Shown here: positions 1 to 11,835 of the stretch, in pieces
Numbering within the stretch: the stretch's first letter is position 1
Layout of the letters: each line of letters opens with the position of its first letter
Assembly (NCBI RefSeq): GCF_010015445.1
Contig: NC_053127.1
Coordinates: forward strand, 9,132,276-9,196,275
Source: Perca fluviatilis
Lineage: Eukaryota > Chordata > Actinopteri > Perciformes > Percidae
Length of the DNA stretch: 64,000 nucleotides
Direction of reading: 5' to 3'
Position numbers and translations under genes: made by a program
Notes under the pieces: generated by a model
Seen by the model: only the letters and a program-made list of their open reading frames with translations
What the model was told of the DNA's origin: nothing
The model's database searches: none

Positions 1-1207
1 CTTTTACTCCATCATTCCATGTACAAATTCACAGGATGCTTGTTTATTCCCTCGCAGAGCTTATCTTGCATACACTAGTGTTTTTTGTTTTGGCCGGTTG
101 CAAAGGCCTTGACCAGGTGCCATCTATCAAAACAATCTGCTCTCAGGGGAAAACCTGCTATTAACTGATAAGAGCCTGCCCTCGGTGGGGTGTAATGGGT
201 CCCACTTGAGTTTCTTTTCGGAGGACTGTCCTAGCAGGCCACCTCCAAGACAAACTCAACTCAATGACTGCTCTCTGTTTTCACTCCTCCCCGTCTTAAA
301 AGTACAGCGGCTCTTCAAGAGCCAAATTCGGCCAGGGCCATTTGAGGCGAGAGACTTTCATTCCTCCACAGCCAAGAAACGCCATCACTCTTCTTCACTG
401 AGCAATACGGGGGGGTTAGGTTTAAGAATATTCAGGAATAATACCATCTCATTGTGTCATCAACGCGTGTGTCATTAAAACGTTTGTGAAAACACTGCAG
501 CTGGATTGAAAAAGGGGTAGCGTGTTAATAAGCACGTCAGGGGTGACTTTCTGAGTTAGACACGACACCTAGAGATCATTTCGAAACAATACTGAACGCT
601 GAAGCATGATTTGAAAAGGGCAAGCAGTAATAAAGCCCATGATATTTGTAATAAATTAGCATGCAAAACTCCTGGCCTTTCAGGTGTAAGTTTAACATAC
701 TGTAAATCTAGTAGATCTGGTAAAGTAAAGCTGGGCTTAGTACCATGTATAAAGAACAAGATGTTCCACTGGGAAAAGAAAATCTGGCAAGCATCCATGT
801 TTCTCTTCTGGTTTTCCTGAAATAAACTACTGGAACAAAACACTAATTACAATTAAGGTCCACCAGCGTGGAAATTTCCATTTAACTAACTGTAATGTAG
901 CATCTATTAGTCCATACATATGGGCTGCTGTGGAGGGTTTTAAAAGCATTGTACAACACACAACCTAGAATTCTAACATTATATTAAAGCCTCTTTGTTG
1001 GTGTGTGTAAAGTGATCTAAGCTGTTTTCTCAGGGTGGCTGGTAAGTAGTTCATTTCCTTTATAGACAGATGAAGCCAGCTCATCAACTGGGAGCTGAAA
1101 TCACATTCTAATGGAACGATAATTAATTAGGTCTACTTGTCATTTTCATAATTGGGATAGTCCAGGATCTGTGCTTGTTTTGTCTTAATAATTTTCTCTT
1201 GCTTCAA

Positions 1208-1208
<1 letters not shown>

Positions 1209-1275
<67 letters not shown>

Positions 1276-1297
1276 CGTGCGCACACACACACACACA
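1209..1297. repeat. (AC)32 microsatellite with interrupted second block
   Basis: A pure AC run of 64 bases is followed by GAGCGTGCG and a further (CA)8. Confidence 0.98.
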
Positions 1298-2439
1298 AAT
1301 CACCCGGCTGTTTCCCTCTGAACGTACATCTATGGCTGTCATGTTAAAAGTGACCAGCACTGACTTGAACCCCTTTCTTCCTGTTGAGACAGTTCTATCC
1401 ATTGAAGCCATCTACGGGAAGGCTGCCAAAATGACCCATTAAAGATTGACGAGGGTAAAGCTCCTATAATCAATATGACACTGCTAAGTGCCCTTTGATT
1501 GAGTGTAAAAGGACATTTCTGTGTGCCTGGCTGCTCTTGCCACCAAGAAATGCAGCATTTGTCCAATGCTAAACGGTCTTCTGAATGTCATTGTCACGGG
1601 TACATTAACTTTTATATGAGTCTGAGAGACAGACTTGGAGTGAGGATGAACGGCCATTTTCATTAGCGTGGCTGCTCGGTGCCATTACGGGTGCTGTCAG
1701 ACGGACGGGGGACAGAAATGGTTTGCGTAGGGTTGCACGACGAGCAAAGGCCGGAGATTTCATTCCTTCTCGTAAGGCGTTCCACGAGAAGCCGGAGTGG
1801 TGTAGGCAGTGGCTAAATTTACCGGACTGAAACCTTGTGTCACTAGGCAACTGGATCTGATGGCTCCTTTGTTTGGGGTGAAAGGTTGGAAGCACTCGTA
1901 CTAATCTCCTTGCTTCACAATTAAGGAACACAGGAGAGCTGCTCGAACCTCTTGCCGCTCTCAAACAACAACAACAAAAAGAAAAGGATTGAAAGGCTCC
2001 CCTATTGTCCCTCCTCCTCAGTCCCTACTCCCCCCTCCTCCCTCGCCACGCTAATCGAAAGGTATTTGCACTGTAAATTAAAAGGGCCCTCGCGCGTTGC
2101 TGTTTTAACACTGACGCGCTCTCCTAAGATGTCCACACACAGCTCCAATCTAATTACAGAGGGAGATTTACTTCAAATAACACCGTGGACAAAAGAACCC
2201 TGGCTATTGTTGACGTGGGGCCAGTGTTCCACATCTCTTTCTCTCTTTCCCTCTCTTGGGCGAATCCTTTTATTCAAAGTCCTCGCCTGACCAAGGTTAA
2301 AATGCGATGGGATATCTGAAAGTAGGGAACCTCCTGACAAAAGCTGGCTTTTTTTTTTTTTTTTTATTCCCCGGATGGCGAAAGCCATCGTAGATTTCCA
2401 CCGTTCTGTCTCTTTCCTTATCTATCTCCTCTTTTTTTT

Positions 2440-2830
2440 TTTTTTTTAACCAAGCAGATCTTGAACAAAGCCACAGCAGCTGACATGCAAATGTAATGGG
2501 GAGAATAGCGGCATCCAAGGATTTGAGATTGTCCGACAACGGGACGTGCTCGCCGGGGCGGCATTGTGATGTACGGCTGAGACACATCCTCAGGGTCGAA
2601 ACAGGGAGGAAAGGGATGGTGGATATTGGCTGGCCAGATTTGCAGCGTGTCCTGCTGACTTCCATTTTATGGCCCGTGAATCGCAGAGCCCTCTGGGAGT
2701 CTATAATCCGGCACCCCCAATCCTCCCACTGCCCATACCACATCATTTTATTGGTCTCTCTGGATGTGTGGCTGCTGTCCCTGGTTTCCAATGATCCATC
2801 CATGTGGGGATTCTCCCGCAGCAAGACTGT
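2440..2830. promoter_or_regulatory. Candidate conserved regulatory block with perfect octamer site
   Basis: Complex unique sequence of balanced composition contains ATGCAAAT (2485-2492), a perfect POU octamer, followed at once by GTAAT. It is flagged because developmental regulators such as zbtb16 tend to carry intronic enhancers. No alignment was possible. Confidence 0.25.
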
Positions 2831-3579
2831 TGCACCACTACGGACATCCCAATTTGCTACTGGATCCCACCCACCTATTTCCCCCTTATAAGAATACTAC
2901 CTCCCTCCCTGACATGCTGCTGTCCCATGGTTTCCTGTGGCGATGCATCAATGCGACTGTGCCCACCATGACACTAAGCCTCGGCACTGAGGCTCTGCAG
3001 CGCAGAGGCCCAGTTGGGTATTTCTCAATGAATGAAGCTGGGTGCGGGGGGAACGTAGCAGTGCCAACTCTCATACACACATTTTATCTCATTTACACAC
3101 AAACCACACATGCCCCTATTCACGTCGGCCGCTGTGCATAACACTTATGGCCGTGGCGGATGATTTCTACAGGGTGTTGGTCACACCGAAGCCGTGCACA
3201 GTATCCATCAGCCAAACGCAGGATCTTTCTCCGCCTGGAAAAACTCATTTAGATCCTATCTGGGGAAAAAATTTGTTTGCTGAGGGAGAGGGAGGGGGTT
3301 AGTAGCGAGAGAAGACTGTAGTCTAGCTAGTGCCGCTTGATTTAATTTAGCCACCGATAGTGTCTCTGACCACTTGTACTCTTCTTATTTTGGAAGGTGA
3401 ATGAGTGTCAAGGAGGGGGGAGACAGAGGGAGAAGGAAAGAAAGAGGTATTTGTTTACAGAGACAGAGGTAAAGGATCCGTGGGGTTTGAAATACTCATC
3501 TTACAAACATTTCAACATTGAATAGATATTCTGGACAGAAACCACCTTCTGGTATTTCTGTCTTAAAGATATACTGTAT

Positions 3580-3835
3580 GATGCTGTGATTGTCCGACAG
3601 AAAATCAATCAACAATTTTAATAATCGATTATTTGCAAGAGGAAAATTTCCACCAAAAATACTCCCAAAACGGCTGCTTGTTACAGCTTCCAGGATGTGT
3701 TGCTTCGATCAGTTTTACTGTGTACTGAGGCCTTTTGACAAAACGAGCAAATTGAAGAATGTTACATTGGGCTCGTGGCAACTGGGATTTTTGCCTGACA
3801 TTTCATGTTTTTTTTGTGTGTAAAACAGACAAAAT
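3580..3835 (+). repeat. Old dispersed repeat, ATCGATTA-type family
   Basis: The order of motifs (GACAGAAAATCAATCAACAA, TAATAATCGATTAT, CAGCTTCCAGGATGTG, ACAAAACGAGCAAATTGAAG, TTGGGCTCGTGGCAACTGGG, TGACATTTCATG) follows a repeat very common in percomorph genomes as I recall it. It is diverged and its ends are not defined here. Confidence 0.45.
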
Positions 3836-4009
3836 AACATTCATACCCTCATGAAGGGTTGAGCGTGATCTAGACTGAACACGGAGCAATACACATGTAC
3901 TCTGTAGTGTTTCGCCTGTTTGTTTGATGTGAACAGAAGACAACGTTGATCTCTGCATGTCTCCTCCCAGCCTACAAATCCTATCCTACAGACTTAAGAA
4001 TCTTTGTTT

Positions 4010-4165
4010 GGTACAGATTCTCGCAAAAATCACAATATAATAATTTTGAGAATGAGAATAATTATACAAAAATGATTAATCCCTTCAATATCGTGAATCA
4101 TATCGTAATATTAGTCAAAAATAATCGCAATAAGATATTTTCCTCTTATCGTGCAGCCCTACTCT
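4010..4165. repeat. Partial hAT-like repeat, right end
   Basis: An AT-rich stretch with TCGTGAATCATATCGTAATA and ATCGCAATAAGATATTTTCC ends in ATCGTGCAGCCCTA, resembling the right terminus of ATCG-rich hAT MITEs in fish. No matching left terminus was found, so it is truncated. Confidence 0.35.
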
Positions 4166-4627
4166 TTACGTCTCAGTGTTGGCTTGGCAAGGTGAACATA
4201 GTACCTGATACCCGATGTGACCCAGAATGTTCTCTGTCCAACCCGGCACAGGCACAGAGAGACACAGACACACAAACACACAGGCAAACAGGCACTCAGA
4301 CAGGCAGACAGACAGACATACGAATAATCTGCCTTCGACCGTGGACAGCTTGCTCGATTATGAGTGGGATGGGGAAACGACGACAAGCCTGGTGCTAATC
4401 AGCGTTTTGACTCACCAGATGACACCACCATGAAGCTCAACATGCTAACATTTTGTGATCAAAAGTCATAATGCACATCTGGCCTTTAGCGACGACTTGC
4501 ACTGAGCTTGAATGCCTCTAAAACATGATTTATTTTACCTTAATGGTGATATTTTCATGCATTTAGAGCAGCAGGTTGAGTGGAATCCCATTCACACTTG
4601 CAGGGTCCAGGGGACTGTATGTTCCTG

Positions 4628-4633
<6 letters not shown>

Positions 4634-4707
<74 letters not shown>
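4634..4707. repeat. (TG)37 microsatellite
   Basis: A pure run of 74 bases, followed by CGCG. A second TG run starts only about 240 bp downstream. Confidence 0.98.
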
Positions 4708-4711
<4 letters not shown>

Positions 4712-4739
4712 TTAGTGTGTGTATCAGCAGCACGTGTGT

Positions 4740-4935
4740 AGCACAGCCTGCCCGTGCTGGAAGAATATTTGCTTTGCTTATCGCCACCCTAATGCTCACT
4801 GACAACTTAATAACATCACAATTAACTAAATGCTAAACAGATGCCAGTGCCGGACTAATGTGATTGAGACAATCGGCACTTTTGACGTGACCCCTGTGTA
4901 GCGCTGCCATTGGCCTAATTTGCTTGAGTGACATG
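4740..4935. promoter_or_regulatory. Candidate conserved regulatory block between TG repeats
   Basis: About 195 bp of complex sequence is enclosed by two long TG tracts. It contains several TAAT-type words (CCTAATG, CTTAATAAC, GACTAATGTGATTGAGACAA), a TGACGTGA CRE-like site near 4884 and a CCATTGG CCAAT-type word near 4907. Confidence 0.28.
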
Positions 4936-4940
4936 ACTGG

Positions 4941-4944
<4 letters not shown>

Positions 4945-5025
<81 letters not shown>
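4945..5025. repeat. (TG)40 microsatellite
   Basis: A pure run of 81 bases, the second of three TG tracts within 930 bp. Confidence 0.98.
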
Positions 5026-5028
<3 letters not shown>

Positions 5029-5483
5029 GTGGGTCTGTTTGTATTTGGGCTGACTGATTGCAAACCCAACAGCGTACAATTCACAAGGAAGAAAAAGACG
5101 AGGAAGAAAAGAAATAATGTGACTAAAAAGAGCTTAGTTTGTATTATTATCTGACTCTCATAACCTTGATGTACTCCTTTTCACCCCCTCTCCTCTTTCA
5201 CTTTCACTTTTTCTGTCTGTCCTCCTATCCTCTTTTTCTGCCGCTCTCTCTCCAGCCAAACTATTTCTGGCTTGAGAAAAGAAAGTGTTTACTCTGCGGC
5301 GGAGGCCTGCTGGAATCATGCTGTGTTCCCACTGGCTAAACCCACTATTGCCACTCCATGGTTTGCATATTTTCCCTGTATTACAAGACTTTAAAAAAGG
5401 ACGGAGCGAGATAAAGAGAGAAAGAAAGAAAGAGAAAAGAGTGAGAGAGCAGCCTCCCCCTCCTATTATATGTGGATTTACTG

Positions 5484-5484
<1 letters not shown>

Positions 5485-5561
<77 letters not shown>
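5485..5561. repeat. (TG)38 microsatellite
   Basis: A pure run of 77 bases, preceded by a purine-rich AGAGAAAGAAAG tract at 5405-5450. Confidence 0.98.
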
Positions 5562-5563
<2 letters not shown>

Positions 5564-6932
5564 ATGAGATGATTCATGTATAAACAGGAACACCAGCAGT
5601 CGGACAACAAATTCTTCCGAACTCATTTCTACACAGGTCATATGGGAGAAGCAGTCCCTGTTGTTCCTACTGCTACTCTACAGCTCATGTTGAATAACAG
5701 GCAACTGCTTGTACTAAATGTGGCCTTAGTTTGACGGATGAATGTGCAGATTTCAGTGGAAATTACAAAGTGTGCACTTGTGAATATACGGTTCAGATTG
5801 GCAGTTATAGAGCCTGCAGAGCCTGTAAAATGCATAAATCACTTGTAGTGAAATCTGCATTTTTTTTTTTTTATCCACAGAGAGACTAAAAAACAAAGCA
5901 AGAGAAAGTAATTTAACTTCAATTTATTGCTAACTTTTGTGTTTGTGAGCCACTTTCTCTGTAAACATATTCTGACCTTTTGCTTTTCTGCACCAAGCTA
6001 CAGTTTAATCAAGTGGAATGTGAGTGTGGTGGGCTTTACCAATAAAATACAAGGGCTATAACTTATGGCTGGGACCAACACAATCTAATGAGGAAAAAAA
6101 AAGAGATCAAGATAGCTGGCAGAAGTTTACAGATGAAGGCAGAATGAGGACAAAACTGCAGCTCAGAGCTCAGTGTCTTGTAGCCTACAGCCCGACGGGT
6201 AGAGGTTTTACTGGAAATGCAAACTGAAAATGACACGTTGGAGGCGGCCGTTAAAATGAGCACAACTGTTTCCCAAAATGACATTATGGTGTGGGACAAA
6301 ATCCACATTGAAACACCGTTGGAAACAGTCTGCAGCTGATATTACAAAGAAGAAATTTCACAGTGTACAGAACCAAATGTCCCAAGATTTATAATAGAGA
6401 ATGCAACGACTGAATTATGAATGCAATGACTGTCCATATTAAACAATAACTAGCTACTTAAATTTTACTGTTCCTGTCAAAGGCAGAGTTCACATTATGT
6501 GTTAAAGCACTTTATTGTCTCATTAATACGTAAAATCCTCTTTTTCTGCCCCATAAATTGAAAGTCAATGTTACAAAATTCAACAGCTACTTCTGACGCC
6601 CATGTCGACATTGAAAAAGAAACACTGCTTTAGATAAAAGCCTGACCCGTGTGCCTGCATATGATCCCAGAGGATAAGGAGGGAAAGGCTGTTCCTACAT
6701 GTCAGGCATGTAATTTTGCATTTTGAACAGAAAATCTGTCAACAATGTTGCTCAAATGAAAGAAAGAAAAAAAAAAAAGAAGCACACTTTTGAGGACATT
6801 TAGGCTGCAGACTGGAAATACATTAAGTTAAATTACATCTCCTCGTATGCAGTATGGGTGTTTTCATCATTGGTCCTGCAAAAAATTTGATGAATGCTGG
6901 AAAAATTCAGATTACCATCCAGGCCATGACAC

Positions 6933-7335
6933 TTATGCTGCGTTCCAGGCAACCCGTAACTCGTGTTTTCACAACCTTCTACCAGTGAAAGTGCCCTGGA
7001 ACGGCAGTCAAAACCGTAACATACTACCCGTGAACTCGTACCAGATCGTTGTACTCCCAGTTACAGTTTTTGACGTCACACACACATAAACAACAATGGC
7101 GACCTCGTTGATGCTGTACAGACGCCGTTTATTAACAGTAATAAGTACAAATTAATAGACATAAATAGGTAACGTAAAGTAACCTAGATAGCTAACGTCA
7201 ACGTTAGGTAGCCGCTAGGTAGAAGGGTTTGTGGTGACTTTGCCTGGAATGCTACCAACTCGTGAGTCGTGAATTGAAGTCGTGAATTGAAGTCGTAACT
7301 TACGCGTCAAAAACTGTGTCTGGAACGCAGCATTA
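6933..7335. mobile_element. PIF/Harbinger-like MITE with TTA target duplication
   Basis: The left end is TGCTGCGTTCCAGGCA (6936) and the right end TGTCTGGAACGCAGCA (to 7332), inverted repeats with one mismatch. Both ends are flanked by TTA (6933-6935 and 7333-7335). A 3-bp TWA duplication is the hallmark of PIF/Harbinger transposition (known). The 397-bp body has no transposase reading frame, so it is non-autonomous. A second short inverted motif lies just inside (around 7000 and 7265-7300), where a 15-bp unit containing GTGAATTGAAGTC is repeated twice. Confidence 0.75.
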
Positions 7336-7679
7336 GTACAGTAGAACTTCTTCTGAATCAGGGCTACTATTAATATGATGATCTTATCTGCTGTATCAGA
7401 ATAACAGATATTAGTTTTTTCTTCTCCATTTAGACTGTATTAAAAAAATAAAAATGCAGTTTGGAGTGGCCCCATATCAGTATTCACATTACATCATTCT
7501 CTGCTTCCTGCCAGTCATCCACATGATGAAATGGAAGTATACACCAAGAAATCCTCCCTATAAGCATGTAGCTTTACATGTTGTGTTTGCCTGGAAGGCT
7601 GCCAACAGTGCAAAGCTAGTCCTTAAAACAGAGTCCAAGTCTCAGTGCATACATTGCATAACAATTGGAGGACACAAAA

Positions 7680-8000
7680 GGCTACATCCACACTACTACT
7701 TGTTTGTTTTAAAATGGACAACTTTTGCTACGTTTACACCTAGCATCCACACTACTCCGGCATTTTCGAGCCCCTTAAACTGAGACATTTGGAAACAATG
7801 ATGCAGACACCCATCGCCGATTCTGTGATTGTTGTTGTGCAGTTAAATTCTCCATTTTACAATGCTACTATTGCCCATATGCACAAGAGGCAAGCTATTT
7901 GAGCGATTTGCGACAATTCCCGTGTCCAGTGGCGTTATCAGCCTTTCACTGTGTTTACACCGGCACACGCCTGCCCAGTGTACGGGAATGGCACGTTGGT
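7680..8000. repeat. Possible dispersed repeat (GGCTACATCCACAC family)
   Basis: Motifs GGCTACATCCACACTACTAC, TTTTCGAGCCCCTTAAACTG and CCATCGCCGATTCTGTGATT resemble a fish dispersed repeat of unknown class. No terminal repeats are visible. The call is from recollection only. Confidence 0.3.
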
Positions 8001-10050
8001 ATGGACGGAGATTAGTTCTGTAACATAGCTAAAACACTTATAAGGATGGAAACTATTTCCGTTTTAAAATAAAAAAGTAGGAGTGTGGCTGTAGCCAGAG
8101 AGACAGTAGTAAATGGGCGACAACTTTAAACGACAGCAGTTCTTTTTTCTTTAAGGATGAGAGGTCCATGAAAGCCAGACAGACTGTGTTTCTTGCTTGC
8201 AAAAGCCCTGAGGCGAGTCCAAATTTAGAGAAATTGAGAGACTCTGATGAGATGCCATCCAATTTGGGAAAATATGTGACAAAAATTAGCCGTCAGTAGA
8301 TGTAATGCAACTCACAAGTGACTTCGGCTCCCGAACACAGGCATTCCTGGATCGATTTGTATGTGTGTGCACTGCCAAATAAGGGGATAGTTTGCAGTGG
8401 GTGTTTGTGCATGTGTATTTGCACGAGTTCATTTGGTAAAAACATCCACATGATGTATTGCTGCCCCCCCTCCGGGCAAAAGAGCTTGTCCGTTAGCAAT
8501 GACGACAGCTTCAGTAATGCCACAATGACCTCCAAACTATCCCATGGTTTTGGATAACCACCCACTATACAGTACGTCTCGCCTAGAGTATGAAGGCTGT
8601 TGAGCAACATAGGTGTGTGACATACCAAGGGCAGCCCTTTTAAAAAGCAAGAGCGGACAGGCAAACTGAGAAAGAGGCAGAGGTTAAGTCAGACTGCAGC
8701 TGATCAGGACAACAGAGGATACGCCACAATAGTTCCCATTCAAAGCAGCAAGAAACACAGATTCAGAGGCCAAATATTGTCATCAGAGAACATTAGCCAA
8801 GGGCTGAAGGGCTGCCAAGAGGCAGGCAGAGATCAAATCTGGCTTTGATGGCCAACAGTAACCCCATGCTCCCACCACCGCCCTCTCTGATGTTTTGCAT
8901 CTTGGGTACTGTACACACAGACATTTCTGTATAAATAAATCGCTGTTTGTTAAGCTTTCTAGCTCAAACAGATTTAACACAGTACTGGCCAGTGGAGCTG
9001 CTTTTGTATCGGATGGATTTTCTTATGTTTTGTCAGTCCCTGTATATTCTGCTGGGATATCATTATTTGCATTTTCTCGACATATGATGAAGGCCATACA
9101 TAAATAAAAATAGAATAAAAGTCTAAAACCCAGCTAGCAGTCCGGAGAGGATGCCTTATTTATCAAACCCCATTGGTAAAAAGTGTTGGACCGAATGAAC
9201 ATCTGTAACAATTTAGCTATTCTTAGAGCTTTAAGGGATTCAAAAAGTAAATTATGCTAGGATGTAGAGGGACTACATAGAGGAAAGTCCAGTAGGTCAT
9301 TAAAATCTAAATGGTCGGTCCCCTTAGGACCATGAAATGTAATCTGAAAAAATCATAGCACCATAGGAATAGCTTGTACGAAATCAAAGAGTTCAGCCTC
9401 TGGGGAGCATGAATCTATTCATTAACTTAGATTTTCATATTTCTTGTGGACCTGTTGGACTTTGATGTATTTGAAATAAATTATAAAATAAATAGCTGGA
9501 GAGATTGGCCCATCAGGTGGGAAATTAACTGAAAGGATACAAAATAAACTCCTACAGTCAAACCAGAACAGCACTTTGGATGGTGCATGTTCCACTTCAT
9601 ATTCTGACGACGCACTCCATCAAAGCAAAATTCAACCAGTTCCTATTAAGTCACCACAAAGTTAAAGTAAGAGACAGAAAGGGAGCTGTTTGTTTACCTC
9701 TCTCATTCTCCTCTCATCAGTCACTCCCCTGCTGGAAACCAGCTAAATGCTGTCAACGTTCAGCTCACTATTGATTTTGAGAGTCAGAGTAGTGACAGCA
9801 ATCACTGAGTGCAATATTGAAAATAAGAGCCATGCTTTCACAGCGGGTGGGTGGGGGTACAATGTCAAGTGCTCAAATCCAGCCCAGAGATGTCATAATA
9901 TACTGTAAGTGTACAGTAGCTTAAAGTGCACAGAGATGGAGACACTGAAACTGAGAATCATATGGTGCAGTGAAACTGCCCTGTCATATTTTAACAGAGT
10001 CAATTTTTCACTCAGAGGGGTTCAACACATGGATGATTACTATACTATTA

Positions 10051-10074
10051 CTGCTGCTGCTGCTGCTGCTGCTG
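10051..10074. repeat. (CTG)8 trinucleotide repeat
   Basis: A pure run of 24 bases; no coding context. Confidence 0.98.
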
Positions 10075-10604
10075 CGCCAGTTGTCTGGCAGGAAGACACG
10101 TCTGGCCCTGGCTGCAGCTCCAATCCCCCACTCCCCAAACCCTAACATTGGTTTCAGACTGGAATGCCTATATTTAGAGTGCTCCTTTCCGCTGTTATGG
10201 CTGCTGGATCATTAGCCTCATTTAACGCTTTACTGTCATGTGAGCGCTTGGCTGACGCGCTTTGCCTCAGGAGTAACCCCATATAACACCTACCCAAAAT
10301 TTTGTCAATTTTTTTAACCAGCAGTGTGTGGGGGTGGGAGTGGGAGCCACGCAGAGCTGCTACCGGGAGCCTAAGGGTCACGGCTTCAGATGAAGGACAA
10401 AACACAAGATGATGATAATGATCATATGTGGCTATTTTCGGGGATCGGTTTCGGGCTTGAATGTGCATGGACAGGACTATTTTCTCTCATGTCATTTTGT
10501 TTGACATACTGGGGCTAAAAGATGGCAATGTGGATCAGTTGGTGGGTGACTACTCTTTCCTCTCATGCCCCTTTTAGGCCAAAATCTGCTGGGCAGATGG
10601 GCCA

Positions 10605-10803
10605 TAAACATGATCAACAACACTCATGCTCTCCAGAGGATGAACTGTTTGCATTTTGGACATAGACTTTCCTCCAGTGCTCTAAACTGTGTATGCAACA
10701 TATCACTAACTAATGGCCACATTGCCATTAAACTTGCTGTGGACATTCATGCTCGCCAGAGGATGAATCCTATTGAACTTGCAGATCCTGTGGCCTTTCC
10801 TTA
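10605..10803 (+). repeat. Internally duplicated dispersed repeat, copy 1
   Basis: Two related segments lie in tandem about 120 bp apart: CACTCATGCTCTCCAGAGGA (10620) and ACATTCATGCTCGCCAGAGG (10743), each followed by ATGAA and a purine/pyrimidine tail (…CCTTTCCTTA). The same motif set recurs at 22570-22850 on the plus strand and around 26640 and 38975 on the minus strand. The family is common in percomorph introns and its class is unclear. Confidence 0.5.
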
Positions 10804-11748
10804 AAGCTGAATTTCCACTTGTGCTCATGGTATTGTACAATGTAATAGATTACAAAAATGTTTGCTGAAGACACAAGCAGTTTCAGAGGAAGACTTGACC
10901 CTTTTAAATGTGATAATTATATGACCTGTTTACAGCCGTTGTTACATTACGGGGCAATATTATCTATCGCCGTCCTATTGTCAGTAGTATGGCAGCGCGT
11001 AGTGTGCAACTGAGAGGCAGCTCGTAACGGGGTCTATTTGTTTTTAATCTGGAGTCATTGTCCAAAATGTTGGATCTACGTCAAAATCTGGTCCACAGAG
11101 AAGTATAAATGCAACTAACTGAAACCAAAGGACTCACAAACACACAAAGAGAATGCCCCAAGCACACCATCTTGGTACAAAAAGTGGTGAAAATCTGAGA
11201 CAATCCTTTCCCCCCAAATTAAAGAGTTCATCTCCAGCAGTGAAACTGTTCTGGGCCGTCACACATCTGCTGAAGGGGGATTTACTTCTTCCTATTTACA
11301 TCTTGGCACCTAGATCGTCCTCGTCTTCCCATCTTCATAGCTGAGCACTGATAAACAACATCGACCTGCCAAGTTTTCCCGGGTTTGTTGATTACTGTTG
11401 GGTCTGTCTTGATTTAGGGCGAGTGGGACTAATCCAAGATGATGGGATCTGTCTGTTTGTCTATCCATGGCTCCAGTTAGCCAGAGAGGGCTTAATGAGC
11501 CAGATTGGGAGTGTGAAAGGGACCTAATGGTTCAATGTGATCTCAATATTTGAATTACATCTCATTGCAGTACTTCCTTAAACTTTTTCAATGCTATCTT
11601 TCTTTACCAAAACATGCCTTTCCCACAAAATGGAACCTCCCTACAAAGTCAACCAATGCAAACATGGAGATGTAGCAGGGGAGCTCATATCTTTTTGTTT
11701 ATGTCTCTGGTGTCACGATGATATGTCTGGCTGTGTGTGTGTTCATAC

Positions 11749-11835
11749 CGGTGTGGATCTGCCGATGAGCCTCCAGGGATTCCTCTGTCTGGAACTGGGC
11801 ACCACACTGGTCACAAACTATGGCCTTCTCACCAG
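11749..11835 (-). CDS. zbtb16: zbtb16 (PLZF) internal coding exon, C2H2 zinc finger 4
   Basis: The minus strand encodes GEKAIVCDQCGAQFQTEESL followed by EAHRQIHT. This is one complete finger with spacing C-x2-C-x12-H-x3-H, matching finger 4 of ZBTB16/PLZF (CDQCGAQF core and HRQ-HTG end). The upstream side has a good polypyrimidine tract and TGTGCAG acceptor. The donor is ACCG|GTATGA. The first two bases (CT) complete the codon left open by the finger 3 exon (G+CT = Ala), giving the expected S-A-G joint, so the two exons belong to one transcript. The exon is 87 bp, 29 codons, and has phase 1 at both ends, so skipping it would delete exactly this finger without a frameshift. The next exon (fingers 5 onward) is not found between here and position 1. 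Confidence 0.94.

Larger units (their letters stand above)
1..11748 (-). other. zbtb16: zbtb16 intron downstream of the finger 4 exon (partial)
   Basis: This stretch lies 3' of the finger 4 donor site, so it is intron unless an unseen exon interrupts it. No coding exon for finger 5 is seen. It holds long CA/TG repeats at 1209, 4634, 4945 and 5485, a PIF/Harbinger-like MITE at 6936-7332, older dispersed repeats at 3580-4165, 7680-8000 and 10605-10803, and complex blocks near 2440-2830 and 4740-4935. Positions 1-1200, 5600-6900, 8000-10000 and 10810-11740 show nothing I can name beyond a (CTG)8 tract. Confidence 0.75.

Noticed and set aside
2297..2824. 175-codon open frame on the minus strand
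   Set aside because: It contains two poly-lysine runs from T-rich tracts and no recognisable domain, and lies in intronic sequence.
4512..5641. Open frames encoding long CVCVCV or HTHTHT stretches here and at every other CA/TG tract
   Set aside because: They are translations of dinucleotide repeats, which lack stops in most frames. There is no homology, no splice context and no conserved flanking peptide.
1..11748. Search for the next zbtb16 exon (finger 5 onward)
   Set aside because: No C-x2-C-x12-H-x3-H peptide was found on the minus strand in this interval, so the exon is taken to lie outside the window.
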